From NCBI RefSeq assembly GCF_014235185.1, contig NZ_CP060131.1:2239501-2303500 (forward strand): DNA of 64,000 bases, in the 5' to 3' direction. The position numbers and the translations under genes were made by a program. The notes beneath the pieces are model-generated. The model was given only the letters and a program-made list of their open reading frames with translations. It was not told the DNA's origin and ran no database searches. Origin of the DNA: Pseudonocardia petroleophila (GTDB lineage: Bacteria > Actinomycetota > Actinomycetes > Mycobacteriales > Pseudonocardiaceae). Below are positions 42,694 through 53,432 of this stretch, piece by piece. How positions within the stretch are numbered: position 1 is the stretch's first letter; every line of letters starts with the position of its first letter.

Positions 42694-45237
42694 TCAGGGG
42701 GTGGGGTCGAGGGTGGACCGCAGGAGGGCGAACAGCTCGCCGCGGGTCGCCACCCCGAGGCGCTGGCGCATCCGCGCGACGTAGTGCTCGACGGTCTTCG
42801 CCGAGATGAACAGCCGCTCCCCGATCTGCTTGTGGGTCCGCCCGTCCAGGATGAGGCGGCCGATCTCCTGCTCGCGCTCGGTGAGCGTCACCTCGGATCC
42901 GACCGGGTCGGATCCCGCGGCGCCCGGGGCGTCGGCGGGGACCGCGGCAGTGGCCGTGGCAGCGGCTGTGGCCGTGGCAGTGGCCGGGCCCAGCGACCGG
43001 GCGAGGGCGTGCAGGCCCTGCGCGGCGCGGCGGTCGGCGGTCGTCGCCGCGGCCCGGCCGGCGAGCTGCGCGGCCTCCCAGCCCAGCCCGACCGCCGCCA
43101 TCCGCCGTCCCGTCGTGACGACGTCGTCGACGTCGGGGGTGCCGGCGAGCACCGCGGTCCAGCAGCGGCCCGCGGCGGAGAGGACGGCGGCGTACGGCGA
43201 CGCGGCGGCCAGCGCGTCGAGCGTCGCGGCGGGCCCGGCGACGTCGGCGCGACCGTCCGCGGCGACCGCGGTCTGCAGCCGGGCCCAGGCCAGCGGCGCG
43301 GCCCACAGGCCGGGGCGGCCCAGGCGGTCCAGCACGTCGTCGACGTCGGAGAACGCGGCGTCGAGCCAGCAGCCCTCGCCGAGCCGGGCCGCGGCGACGG
43401 AGAGCTCGCCCAGCAGCGGGATCAGGGTGAGGTCGGCGGGCTGGCGGACCAGGGCGTCGCGGGCCCGGGCCCAGGACCGCGCGAGGGCGCCCGCGTCGTC
43501 GCGGCGCCGGGCCAGCGCGACCTCCAGGGCCGCGGCGAGCAGCGCGTCGCGGGGCTCCGGCGGGGGTTCCTGGCGGGCGACCCGCTCGACGAGGCCGGTC
43601 GGCGGGCCGAGCGTGCCCCGCGACGTCAGCACCCAGGCGAGCAGCAACCGGTGCCGCAGCACCGCCACCCGCCCGCCGTGGCGGCCCTCGATGGCGCGGC
43701 GCAGGGTCGACTCGGCCACCCCGGGCTGCCCGGACAGCCCGGCGACGACGGCGGTGAGCGCGGCGGGGGTGTCGGGCAGCAGCGAGGACGCGGCCACCGG
43801 CTCGAGCATCGACGCGGCCTGCGCGAGCCGGGACAGGGCGGCCCCGGAGCCGGTGACGGTGCCGACCATCCCGCGGCCGAGCAGCAGCGCCGCCCCCTGC
43901 AGCAGGGTGCCGGAGCCGGGGGCGGCCTCGGCGGCGGCGAGTGCGGCGCGGGCCCCGTCCAGGTCCCCGGTGACGACGAGCGTGGGCACGGCGAGCACGG
44001 CCCGGCCGGGGTCCAGCGTGCCCAGCAGCTCCGCGCTGCGCCCGGGCAGCCCGCGGTGGGCGAGCGCGGTGGCCGCGGCGACGACGGCGTCGGCGCGGTC
44101 CGGCCCGTGCAGCGCGTCGTCGGCGACCTGCAGCGCCGCCCCGACCTCCCCGGCCAGCGCGAGCGCGTGGGCGCGGCGGCCCGCCACGGCGAGCCGGGGG
44201 TGCCCGGCGTCGACGGCGGCGGCCAGCAGCTCGGCGGACAGCGCGGGCGACTCGGCCAGCGCCTCCTCCGCCGCGCTGCACAGCACGGTGGCGATGTGCG
44301 CGCCGCTCGCCCCGGTGCCGAGCAGACGGCGGCCCGCGGCGAGCACGGACCCGCCCCGGTCGAGCTCGATCGTGGCCAGCCGCCGGTGCAGGTCGCGGGT
44401 GCGCAGCACCGGGGTCAGCTTGACGAACAGCGCGCCGATCAGCGGGATCAGCTCGCCGTGCTCGGTGAGCAGCCCGGTCGCGCGCGCGGCCTCGACGGTC
44501 GGCTCCAGCTCGGCCCCGGGGGCGAGCAGCTGCGTGAGGACGTCGCCGTCGAGGGGGGCGCCGTGCGCGAGCACGGTGAGCAGGTCCTGCACGGGCGCGG
44601 GCAGCGCGTCGACGCGGTGGCGCAGCCGCTCGGCCAGCGCCGTCGAGACGGTGATCCGCTCCGGTGCGGCGAACCGCTCGGGGCGTGCGAGGTCGACGCG
44701 GCCGCCGTCGAGCAGGCCCTGCACGACGAGGTCGACGAGCGCGGGCAGCCCGCCGGACTGCCGGTGGACGAGATCGACCATCGCCTCCGGCGGGGCCGCG
44801 TCCAGCCGCGCGGCCAGACGCTCGGCGACGGCGGCCCGGTCGAGGTGCCCGACGATCGCGACCATTCGCCGCGCGCCGACCCCCGCGCTGAGCTCGGCGA
44901 GCCCGTCGGGGCGCGGCCACGGGCGGTGCGCGAGCACGACCCGGGCGCCCTCGGTGTGGGCGAAGGCGCGCAGGGCGTCGAGCCGGCCGGGCGGGAGCCG
45001 GTGCGCGTCGTCGACGAGGACGGCCGCGGCGGGGTCGAGCGGTGCCGACCCGTCGTCGCGCAGCACCGGGACGCCCGCGGCGGCGTAGAGGTCGGCGAGC
45101 GCGTCGAGCAGCAGGGTCTTGCCGGTGCCGCCCGGCCCGAGCACCGTGGCCACGACGGCGCTGTGCGGACGGTCGCCGACCCGGCGGGCCAGCGCGGCGC
45201 CACCGGGCGGCAGCCTCGTCGCCACCGGGGTCGCCAT
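42694..45237 (-). CDS. STAND/MalT-like LuxR-family regulator, probable IniR
   Basis: The 847-residue protein has an N-terminal P-loop ATPase module (VLGPGGTGKTLLLDAL near 35; AVLVDDAHRLPPG near 72), a long helical repeat region (about 260-770), and a C-terminal LuxR helix-turn-helix (LTEREQEIGRLILDGRTHKQ, FISAKTVEHYVARMRQRLGV). Mycobacterial IniR has this architecture and size, lies beside iniBAC and controls it, reportedly in response to free trehalose. The convergent position here fits the same job. The ligand is unknown. The gene symbol is left blank because only architecture and context support it. Confidence 0.88.
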   Translation of the reverse strand: MATPVATRLPPGGAALARRVGDRPHSAVVATVLGPGGTGKTLLLDALADLYAAAGVPVLRDDGSAPLDPAAAVLVDDAHRLPPGRLDALRAFAHTEGARVVLAHRPWPRPDGLAELSAGVGARRMVAIVGHLDRAAVAERLAARLDAAPPEAMVDLVHRQSGGLPALVDLVVQGLLDGGRVDLARPERFAAPERITVSTALAERLRHRVDALPAPVQDLLTVLAHGAPLDGDVLTQLLAPGAELEPTVEAARATGLLTEHGELIPLIGALFVKLTPVLRTRDLHRRLATIELDRGGSVLAAGRRLLGTGASGAHIATVLCSAAEEALAESPALSAELLAAAVDAGHPRLAVAGRRAHALALAGEVGAALQVADDALHGPDRADAVVAAATALAHRGLPGRSAELLGTLDPGRAVLAVPTLVVTGDLDGARAALAAAEAAPGSGTLLQGAALLLGRGMVGTVTGSGAALSRLAQAASMLEPVAASSLLPDTPAALTAVVAGLSGQPGVAESTLRRAIEGRHGGRVAVLRHRLLLAWVLTSRGTLGPPTGLVERVARQEPPPEPRDALLAAALEVALARRRDDAGALARSWARARDALVRQPADLTLIPLLGELSVAAARLGEGCWLDAAFSDVDDVLDRLGRPGLWAAPLAWARLQTAVAADGRADVAGPAATLDALAAASPYAAVLSAAGRCWTAVLAGTPDVDDVVTTGRRMAAVGLGWEAAQLAGRAAATTADRRAAQGLHALARSLGPATATATAAATATAAVPADAPGAAGSDPVGSEVTLTEREQEIGRLILDGRTHKQIGERLFISAKTVEHYVARMRQRLGVATRGELFALLRSTLDPTP

Positions 45238-45357
45238 ACCCCGATCGTCGGCGATCCGGCGGGCGGCATTAACACGGTGGGACGGACCGGCCCGGATCGA
45301 GTGCAGGGCACGGCACGGGGTGTCACATCCGCGGTCGCGGCGCCCCCGAACGGCCCA

Positions 45358-46995
<1,638 letters not shown>

Positions 46996-47008
46996 GACGG
47001 GCCGAACG

Positions 47009-48370
47009 CTACCGGGGTACCGGTCGCACCCCGTCGGGACCCGTGGTGGGGTCGGCCGCACCCTCCGGGACCGCGCCGCCCTCCGGCACGGCGGCACCGT
47101 CGGGCACGGGTGGTGCGGTCTCCGGCGGAGCGGGCGCGGGCTCCTCCGGGACGGCCGGGGGAGCGACCGGTGCCGGGTCGGCCGGGTTCGCGGGCGCGGC
47201 CGGTGCGGGCTCCGCGGGTGCGGGTGCCGGGGCCGGGGCGGGAGCCGGCACCGGATCCGCGGTCGGTGCAGGCGCCGGCGCAGCGGGAGCGCCCTCCGGC
47301 ACCGCGACCGGAACCGTGCACGAGGTGACGGTGTCGGCCGGGTCGGCGTCGCAGGTGCCGCCGTCGGTCTGGCCGTCGAGGACGTCGGCGCCCGCACCCC
47401 CGACCATCCGGTCCACGTCGGCGCCGCCGAGCAGCCGGTCGTCGCCCGTCCCGCCGGTCAGGGTGTCGATGCCGTCCCCGCCGAGCAGGACGTCGGCGCC
47501 GCCCGCGCCGTCGAGGACGTCCGCACCACCGCCGCCGACGAGGCAGTCACCCGCCCCGGAACCGGTGACGACGTCGTCCCCGCTCGTGCCCTGCACCAGG
47601 AACGGTCCCGGTGCGCCCGGTCGGTCCTCGGCCGCGACGAACCGCGGCCGGTCGGCCGTGAGGACGACGGTCTCGGCGTAGGTGCCGGTGCACTCGGCGG
47701 GGGGCGGCGCGGCGACCGCGGCCGTCCGCGCCGCGGCCGGGGCGGCCACCGCGAGCGACCGCGGCCCGACGACCCCGGTCGTCGAGACGGAGATCGTGCC
47801 GGAGACCCGGTCGGTGAACCCGCCCACGGCGCGGACGACGACCGCGGCCTTCTCCGACCGGCTGATCAGCCCCAGGAGCTGGCCCGTGAACCCGATGGTG
47901 ATCGGCACGACGGTCGTCGTGCCCGGGTTCACGGTCGTGACGAGGGTGCGGGCGGTCCCGTCGAGCAGCGGGCAGTACGGCACGGCCGGCTGACTGCCCA
48001 ACGCGATCGTCAGTGCGCCGACGAGCGCGCCGTCCGTCCACGTCGTGCCGCTGCGCACGCACGACGTGGACGAGGCCCCCGACGGGAGCTGGAACTGCAC
48101 GGTCGCGGGCACCGTGCCGCGGTAGTCGACCGTCAGGTTCACGGTGCGGGTCGTGCCCGACCGCATCGCGGCGAAGTCCAGCACCAGCGGCGTGCTCCGT
48201 CCGCCGAGGACGACGGTGGCGGCCCCGATCGCGGTGTTCCCCGCTTTCTCGGAATCGGAGAACCGTGCCCACGTGTCACTGCCGATGACGATTCCGACGC
48301 CCGTTGCGGTGAGTGCGAGCACGAGCACGACGGCGGATATCACCCTGCGTCGCATGATGCGGCGGCTCAT
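47009..48370 (-). CDS. Secreted RTX calcium-binding protein with CalY-like N-terminus (module 1)
   Basis: The 453-residue protein begins with a membrane/signal helix (RRRVISAVVLVLALTATGVGIVIGS) and then WARFSDSEKAGNTAIGAATV, resembling the cleavage region of SipW-dependent CalY/TasA proteins. A beta-rich domain of about 200 residues is followed by five or six RTX nonapeptides (GGGGADVLDGAGGADVLLGG type, about 280-340) that form calcium-binding parallel beta-rolls. A CDADPADTVTSC pair and a Pro/Ala/Glu-rich tail without a sorting motif end the protein. It lies 10 bases after the CalY-like gene, so the two are co-transcribed. A matching protein closes module 2. Confidence 0.85.
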   Translation of the reverse strand: MSRRIMRRRVISAVVLVLALTATGVGIVIGSDTWARFSDSEKAGNTAIGAATVVLGGRSTPLVLDFAAMRSGTTRTVNLTVDYRGTVPATVQFQLPSGASSTSCVRSGTTWTDGALVGALTIALGSQPAVPYCPLLDGTARTLVTTVNPGTTTVVPITIGFTGQLLGLISRSEKAAVVVRAVGGFTDRVSGTISVSTTGVVGPRSLAVAAPAAARTAAVAAPPPAECTGTYAETVVLTADRPRFVAAEDRPGAPGPFLVQGTSGDDVVTGSGAGDCLVGGGGADVLDGAGGADVLLGGDGIDTLTGGTGDDRLLGGADVDRMVGGAGADVLDGQTDGGTCDADPADTVTSCTVPVAVPEGAPAAPAPAPTADPVPAPAPAPAPAPAEPAPAAPANPADPAPVAPPAVPEEPAPAPPETAPPVPDGAAVPEGGAVPEGAADPTTGPDGVRPVPR

Positions 48371-48380
48371 TTCCCCCGGA

Positions 48381-48980
48381 TCACGGCAACTGGGTGAGGA
48401 CGAAATTTGACGTCAGGGTGATCCCGTCCCCCTGCACCTTGTTGTTCTCGACGCCCGGCAGGTTCGGCAGCGTGAACTGCAGGTCGTACTCGACGGTGGC
48501 CCCGGCCGGGATGCTCGCCGGCATGGGCAGGCCGGTGCCGACGAACTGGGAGACCGGCACCGCCGACGTCGTGCTCGGCCCGCGGGTCACCGCCACCAGC
48601 AGCTGGTTCTGCAGGTCGCCGGTCGCCGAGCACGTGCCGACGGGCTTGCCCTCGGCCTCCGACTCCGGCTCCGTGCACACCCCGTCGGTGCCCGCGACCC
48701 GCAGGGTGCTGGTCAGGCCGCCGGGCAGGGTGCCGGCGTTCCGCAGGGTGATCGTGGCGGTCTGGCTGAAGCCGGGCTGGATGTTCGACGCCTTGATGAG
48801 TTCGAGGGTGCCGTTGCTGCCGACCGTGAGGTCCAGCGTGCCGGCCGCGACGGTGCCGCTCGGACCGGTCTCGGTGTCGACGAACGCGGCGTAGGTCCCG
48901 GCGCCGATCGCGGCGGCGGCGAGGACGACCGCCGCGATGCCGATCCCGATGCGGACCTTCTTGTTCTGCATGACGCTCAT
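48381..48980 (-). CDS. SipW-dependent-type CalY/TasA-like secreted protein (module 1)
   Basis: The 199-residue protein has a short N-terminus (MSVMQNKKVRIG), a membrane helix and the sequence AIGAGTYAAFVDTETGPSG, typical of SipW-type signal peptides cut just before the AAF(S/V)DTE segment. The mature part, starting TVAAGTLDLTVGSNG, is a beta-rich domain of the TasA/CalY type, whose members form biofilm fibres in Bacillus. Two cysteines (GVCTEPE and GTCSATG) may form a disulfide. It is divergent from a SipW-type peptidase gene across 108 bases. Confidence 0.88.
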   Translation of the reverse strand: MSVMQNKKVRIGIGIAAVVLAAAAIGAGTYAAFVDTETGPSGTVAAGTLDLTVGSNGTLELIKASNIQPGFSQTATITLRNAGTLPGGLTSTLRVAGTDGVCTEPESEAEGKPVGTCSATGDLQNQLLVAVTRGPSTTSAVPVSQFVGTGLPMPASIPAGATVEYDLQFTLPNLPGVENNKVQGDGITLTSNFVLTQLP

Positions 48981-49088
48981 GGCAGATGGTTAGCAGGGCC
49001 GTCGAGCAACTGCGTCGTCGAATGCTCGATCGAGTGGAGAAAAGGCCGGAATGCCACGCGGTCGGGAAGATCGGAGCAGGATCCCGGA

Positions 49089-49604
49089 ATGCTGGCCCGT
49101 CGGTTGTGGAGCGCCCTGCTCACCCTTCTCGTCCTCGCCGCGGTGGCCCTCGCGCTCGCCGTGGCCGTCGTCCCCGCCGTGGTCGGCGGCTCCACGCTGA
49201 CCGTCCTGTCGGGGAGCATGGAGCCGACGCTGCCGGTCGGGTCGGTCGTCGTCGTCCGGCCGCAGCCGGTCGAGGGCATCGCGGCGGGCGACATCGTCAC
49301 GTTCCTCGCGCGCGACCCCGGCTCCGACGCCACCCGCGTCGTCACCCACCGGGTCGTCGAGGTGCTGCCGGGCCCGGAGTTCCGCACCCGCGGCGACGCC
49401 AACCCGGACCCGGACCCCGGGCTCGTCGCGCCCGCCGACGTCCGCGGCGTCGAGTGGTACGCGGTGCCGTGGGTCGGGAGCGCGATGGAGTTCGTGCGGA
49501 CCCCGACCGGCCTGCTCGTCGGGGGCGGGGCCCTGCTGCTCCTGATCGGCGCGGGGCTGCTGCTGCCCCGGCGCCCGGAACCCGTCTCGCCGGGACGACC
49601 CTGA
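49089..49604 (+). CDS. SipW-type signal peptidase I (module 1)
   Basis: The 171-residue protein has an N-terminal membrane helix (LLTLLVLAAVALALAVAVVPAV), the catalytic-serine motif VLSGSMEPTLPVGS and GDIVTFLA. VVTHRVVEV follows, where His would replace the Lys of ordinary signal peptidases as in the archaeal/ER type. RTRGDANPDPDP and a C-terminal membrane helix complete it. This is the SipW subfamily, which matures TasA/CalY-like proteins. It is divergent from the CalY-like gene at 48980, so peptidase and substrate share one control region. Confidence 0.92.
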   Translation: MLARRLWSALLTLLVLAAVALALAVAVVPAVVGGSTLTVLSGSMEPTLPVGSVVVVRPQPVEGIAAGDIVTFLARDPGSDATRVVTHRVVEVLPGPEFRTRGDANPDPDPGLVAPADVRGVEWYAVPWVGSAMEFVRTPTGLLVGGGALLLLIGAGLLLPRRPEPVSPGRP

Positions 49605-49691
49605 TCCGTCCGGCGCGGCGCGGTCCGGCGTGTCCCGTCACCGCGCTGCTCGACGGTGGATCGTGGACGCGGTCCGGGCCACGATGGCCCC

Positions 49692-50402
49692 GTGGACCAC
49701 GAGCCGATGCCCGAGGACTGGACGCGCGCGCTGGCGGTCGTCGCGCACCCCGACGACCTGGAGTACGGCGGTGCCGCCGCCGTGGCGCGCTGGACCGCGG
49801 CCGGGAAGGACGTCCGGTACCTGCTGGTCACGCGGGGGGAGGCGGGGATCGACACGCTCGGGCCCGCGGAGTGCGGGCCGCTGCGGGAGGCCGAGCAGCG
49901 GGCGGCGGCGGCCGCGGTGGGCGTCGACGTCGTCGAGTTCCTCGACCACCCCGACGGGCTGATCGAGCACGGGATCCCGCTGCGCCGCGACATCACCGCG
50001 GCGATCCGGCGGCACCGGCCCGAGCTGATCGTCACCGGAAACTTCCACGAGACCTGGCCGGGCGGCGGCTACAACACGGCCGACCACGTCGCCACCGGGC
50101 GGGCGGTGCTCGACGCGGCGCGCGACGCGGGCAACCGCTGGCTGTTCCCCGAGACGGGGGAGCCGTGGACGGGCGCCCGGTGGCTGGCGGTCGCGGCGTC
50201 GCCCCGGAGCTCGCACGCCGTCGACGTGGGGGAGCACTTCGACCGCGGCGTCGCCTCGCTGGCCGCGCACCGCGCCTACCTCGACGCGCTCGGCGGCGAC
50301 ATGGCCGACCCGGACGGCTTCCTGCGCCCGCTGGCCGAGGCGGACGGCGCGCGCCTGCCGGGGGCGACGCTGGCGACGGCGTTCGAGCTGATCACCCTGT
50401 GA
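49692..50402 (+). CDS. PIG-L family N-acetylglucosaminyl deacetylase-like protein
   Basis: The 236-residue protein has the zinc motif [19 protein letters not shown] (AHPDD near residue 20) and a distal histidine in [16 protein letters not shown]. This is the LmbE/PIG-L fold, whose actinobacterial members deacetylate sugar conjugates such as the mycothiol precursor (MshB) or cleave mycothiol conjugates (Mca). It lacks clear MshB-specific features, so the substrate is open. GTG 49692 is chosen because the fold begins about 12 residues later. A repeat array follows the stop directly. Confidence 0.9.
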   Translation: MDHEPMPEDWTRALAVVAHPDDLEYGGAAAVARWTAAGKDVRYLLVTRGEAGIDTLGPAECGPLREAEQRAAAAAVGVDVVEFLDHPDGLIEHGIPLRRDITAAIRRHRPELIVTGNFHETWPGGGYNTADHVATGRAVLDAARDAGNRWLFPETGEPWTGARWLAVAASPRSSHAVDVGEHFDRGVASLAAHRAYLDALGGDMADPDGFLRPLAEADGARLPGATLATAFELITL

Positions 50403-50407
50403 CCCCA

Positions 50408-50516
50408 CCCGCGAGTGTGCCGTCCCCACCCGGCGAGTTTGCCGACGACGCCCGGCGAGTTTTCCGTCCCCACCCGGCGAGTTTGCCGTCCCCACCCGGC
50501 GAGTTCGCCGCGACCG
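50408..50516. repeat. Five-copy 22-bp intergenic tandem repeat
   Basis: The unit reads CCCGGCGAGTTTGCCGTCCCCA. Copies start at about 50408 (one base short), 50429, 50451, 50473 and 50495, with few changes. Each unit contains CGGC...GCCG, able to pair as a small hairpin. The array lies between two convergent genes, 6 bases after the deacetylase stop. There are no unique spacers, so this is not a CRISPR. The 80 bases up to 50598 show nothing more. Confidence 0.85.
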
Positions 50517-50598
50517 TCCCCGGTACTGACGAGGCGGGCGTCCGGGGATCGCCCGGCGCCCGCCTCGCCACCGCGGGCCGTGGTGGGCCCGCGGGGTC

Positions 50599-51696
<1,098 letters not shown>

Positions 51697-51749
51697 CCAC
51701 CCGGACCGCGGGGCCTGTTCCGTGCCGCGCCGTGCGGATGATCACGGTT

Positions 51750-51755
51750 TACGCT
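51750..51755 (+). promoter_or_regulatory. -10 element of leaderless menD promoter
   Basis: TACGCT is followed by 6 bases and the menD ATG at 51762. It argues against the longer open frame that starts at 51732. Confidence 0.55.
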
Positions 51756-51761
51756 CGCGCG

Positions 51762-53327
51762 ATGACCTCCTCGACGGCGATGGCCCGCGTGCTCGTCGAC
51801 GAGCTGGTCCGCGGGGGCGTCACCGACGCGGTCTTCTGCCCCGGGTCGCGCAACGCGCCGCTGGCGTTCGCCCTGCACGACGCCGACGCGGCGGGCCGGT
51901 TGCGGCTGCACGTCCGGATCGACGAGCGCACCGCGGGCTTTCTCGCGCTCGGGCTGGCGCTGCGGTCGGGGCGGCCGGTCCCGGTGTGCACGACGTCCGG
52001 CACGGCGGTGGCGAACCTGCACCCCGCGGTGCTGGAGGCGTCCTACGCGCAGGTGCCGCTGATCGCCGTCACCGCGGACCGGCCCGCGCAGACGATCGGC
52101 ACCGGCGCGAGCCAGACGATCGTGCAGGAGGGGATCTTCTCCGGGGCCGTGCGGCTGGCGGCCACCGGGACGGTCGCGGGGGGCAACGCGTCGTGGCGGG
52201 CGCTCGTCGGGCGGGTGCTCGCCGCGGCCACCGGCGGGCCCCCCGGACCGGTGCACCTCAACCTGCCCTTCGCCGAGCCGCTGGTCCCCGGGCCGTCCGT
52301 CGAGGTGCCGGACGGTCGCCCCGGCGGTGCGCCCTGGACCGCCGTCCCGCCCGTCGTCCGCTCGGCCCCGCCGCTGCCGCTCGACCCGGCCGCCCCGACC
52401 CTGGTGATCGCCGGCACCGGCACCCCGCGCTTCTCGGTGGACGCCCCGGTGGTGGCCGAGCCGTCGTCGGCGATGTGGCCCGGCTCGCTGCGCGCCGGGC
52501 CGTGGCTGCTCGACGCGGTCCGGCCCGCCCAGGTAGTGGTGGCCGGGCGCCCGACGCTGCACCGCTCGGTGGCCCGCCTGCTCGCCGACCCGGACGTGGC
52601 CGTCCACGCGCTCGCCGACCCGCACGGCGGCCCGTGGACCGACGTGCCCGGCACCGTCCGGGCCGTCGGATCGCTGCCGGAGATCACCTCGCCCGCGGGG
52701 TGGCGGGAGCGGTGGTGCGAGCTCGACGAGCGCGCCTCCGCGGTGCTGGACGCGGCCGCCCTGCCGACGGGGCTGCAGCTGGCCCGGGACCTGGTCGCGG
52801 CCCTGCCCGACGGGGCCCAGCTCGTCCTCGGCTCGTCGAACCCGGTGCGCGACGTGGCCCTGGCCGCCGTCCCGCGGACCGGCCTCACGGTGCAGTCGAA
52901 CCGGGGGGTGGCGGGCATCGACGGCACCGTCTCCACCGCGGTCGGGGCGGCGCTCGCGCACGACGGGCCCAGCTACGCGCTGATGGGCGACCTGACGCTG
53001 CTGCACGACACCACCGGTCTGGTCATCGGCCCGGACGAACCCCGCCCCGACCTCACGATCGTCGTCCTCAACGACGGTGGCGGCGGCATCTTCGGCCTGC
53101 TGGAGCAGGGCGCCCCGGAGCACACGGCCGCGTTCGAGCGGGTGTTCGGCACGCCGCAGACCGTCGACCTGGCGGCGCTGTGCGCGGCGATGGGCGTCGA
53201 GCACGTGCCGGGCCTGCCGCTCGATCCGCCGTCCGGGATCCGGGTGGCGGAGGTCCGGGCGGAGCGGGCGTCGTTGCGCGACGGGCACGCCGCGCTGCGG
53301 GAGGCCGTGCGGGCCGCGCTGGCCTGA
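51762..53327 (+). CDS. menD: 2-Succinyl-5-enolpyruvyl-6-hydroxy-3-cyclohexene-1-carboxylate synthase
   Basis: MenD is a thiamine-diphosphate enzyme that joins isochorismate and 2-oxoglutarate. The 521-residue protein has AVFCPGSRNAPLAFALHDAD and HVRIDERTAGFLALGLAL at the N-terminus (isochorismate and cofactor activation site). TADRPAQTIGTGASQTI follows, and the ThDP/metal motif GDLTLLHD ... NDGGGGIF near 410-450. ATG 51762 is decided by the leaderless -10 box. It lies about 30 kb from menB, with accessory genes between, and 8 kb before the isochorismate synthase gene. Confidence 0.96.
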   Translation: MTSSTAMARVLVDELVRGGVTDAVFCPGSRNAPLAFALHDADAAGRLRLHVRIDERTAGFLALGLALRSGRPVPVCTTSGTAVANLHPAVLEASYAQVPLIAVTADRPAQTIGTGASQTIVQEGIFSGAVRLAATGTVAGGNASWRALVGRVLAAATGGPPGPVHLNLPFAEPLVPGPSVEVPDGRPGGAPWTAVPPVVRSAPPLPLDPAAPTLVIAGTGTPRFSVDAPVVAEPSSAMWPGSLRAGPWLLDAVRPAQVVVAGRPTLHRSVARLLADPDVAVHALADPHGGPWTDVPGTVRAVGSLPEITSPAGWRERWCELDERASAVLDAAALPTGLQLARDLVAALPDGAQLVLGSSNPVRDVALAAVPRTGLTVQSNRGVAGIDGTVSTAVGAALAHDGPSYALMGDLTLLHDTTGLVIGPDEPRPDLTIVVLNDGGGGIFGLLEQGAPEHTAAFERVFGTPQTVDLAALCAAMGVEHVPGLPLDPPSGIRVAEVRAERASLRDGHAALREAVRAALA

Positions 53328-53366
53328 CCGGGCACCGGGCGCATCGCCGGCCTCGAGTCGCATCCC

Positions 53367-53430
53367 ATGATCACCAGGAGTGGTGCACAGCGGTCACCGA
53401 CGGCAGCTGTGCACCACTTCCGGCGATCAT
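53367..53430. terminator. Bidirectional terminator downstream of menD
   Basis: A perfect 12-bp inner stem (53380-53391 with 53406-53417) is extended by an imperfect outer stem (53367-53379 with 53419-53430). It fills the gap between menD and the convergent RTX gene whose stop begins at 53433. Confidence 0.75.
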
Positions 53431-53432
53431 GA

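Noticed and set aside
49002..49029. Inverted repeat TCGAGCA-N14-TGCTCGA in the module 1 divergent promoter as an operator
   Set aside because: Arms are 7 bp with a wide gap, no similar site occurs in module 2, and GC-rich chance is likely.
50408..50516. Possible CRISPR array
   Set aside because: The repeats are directly adjacent with no unique spacers and no cas genes are present.
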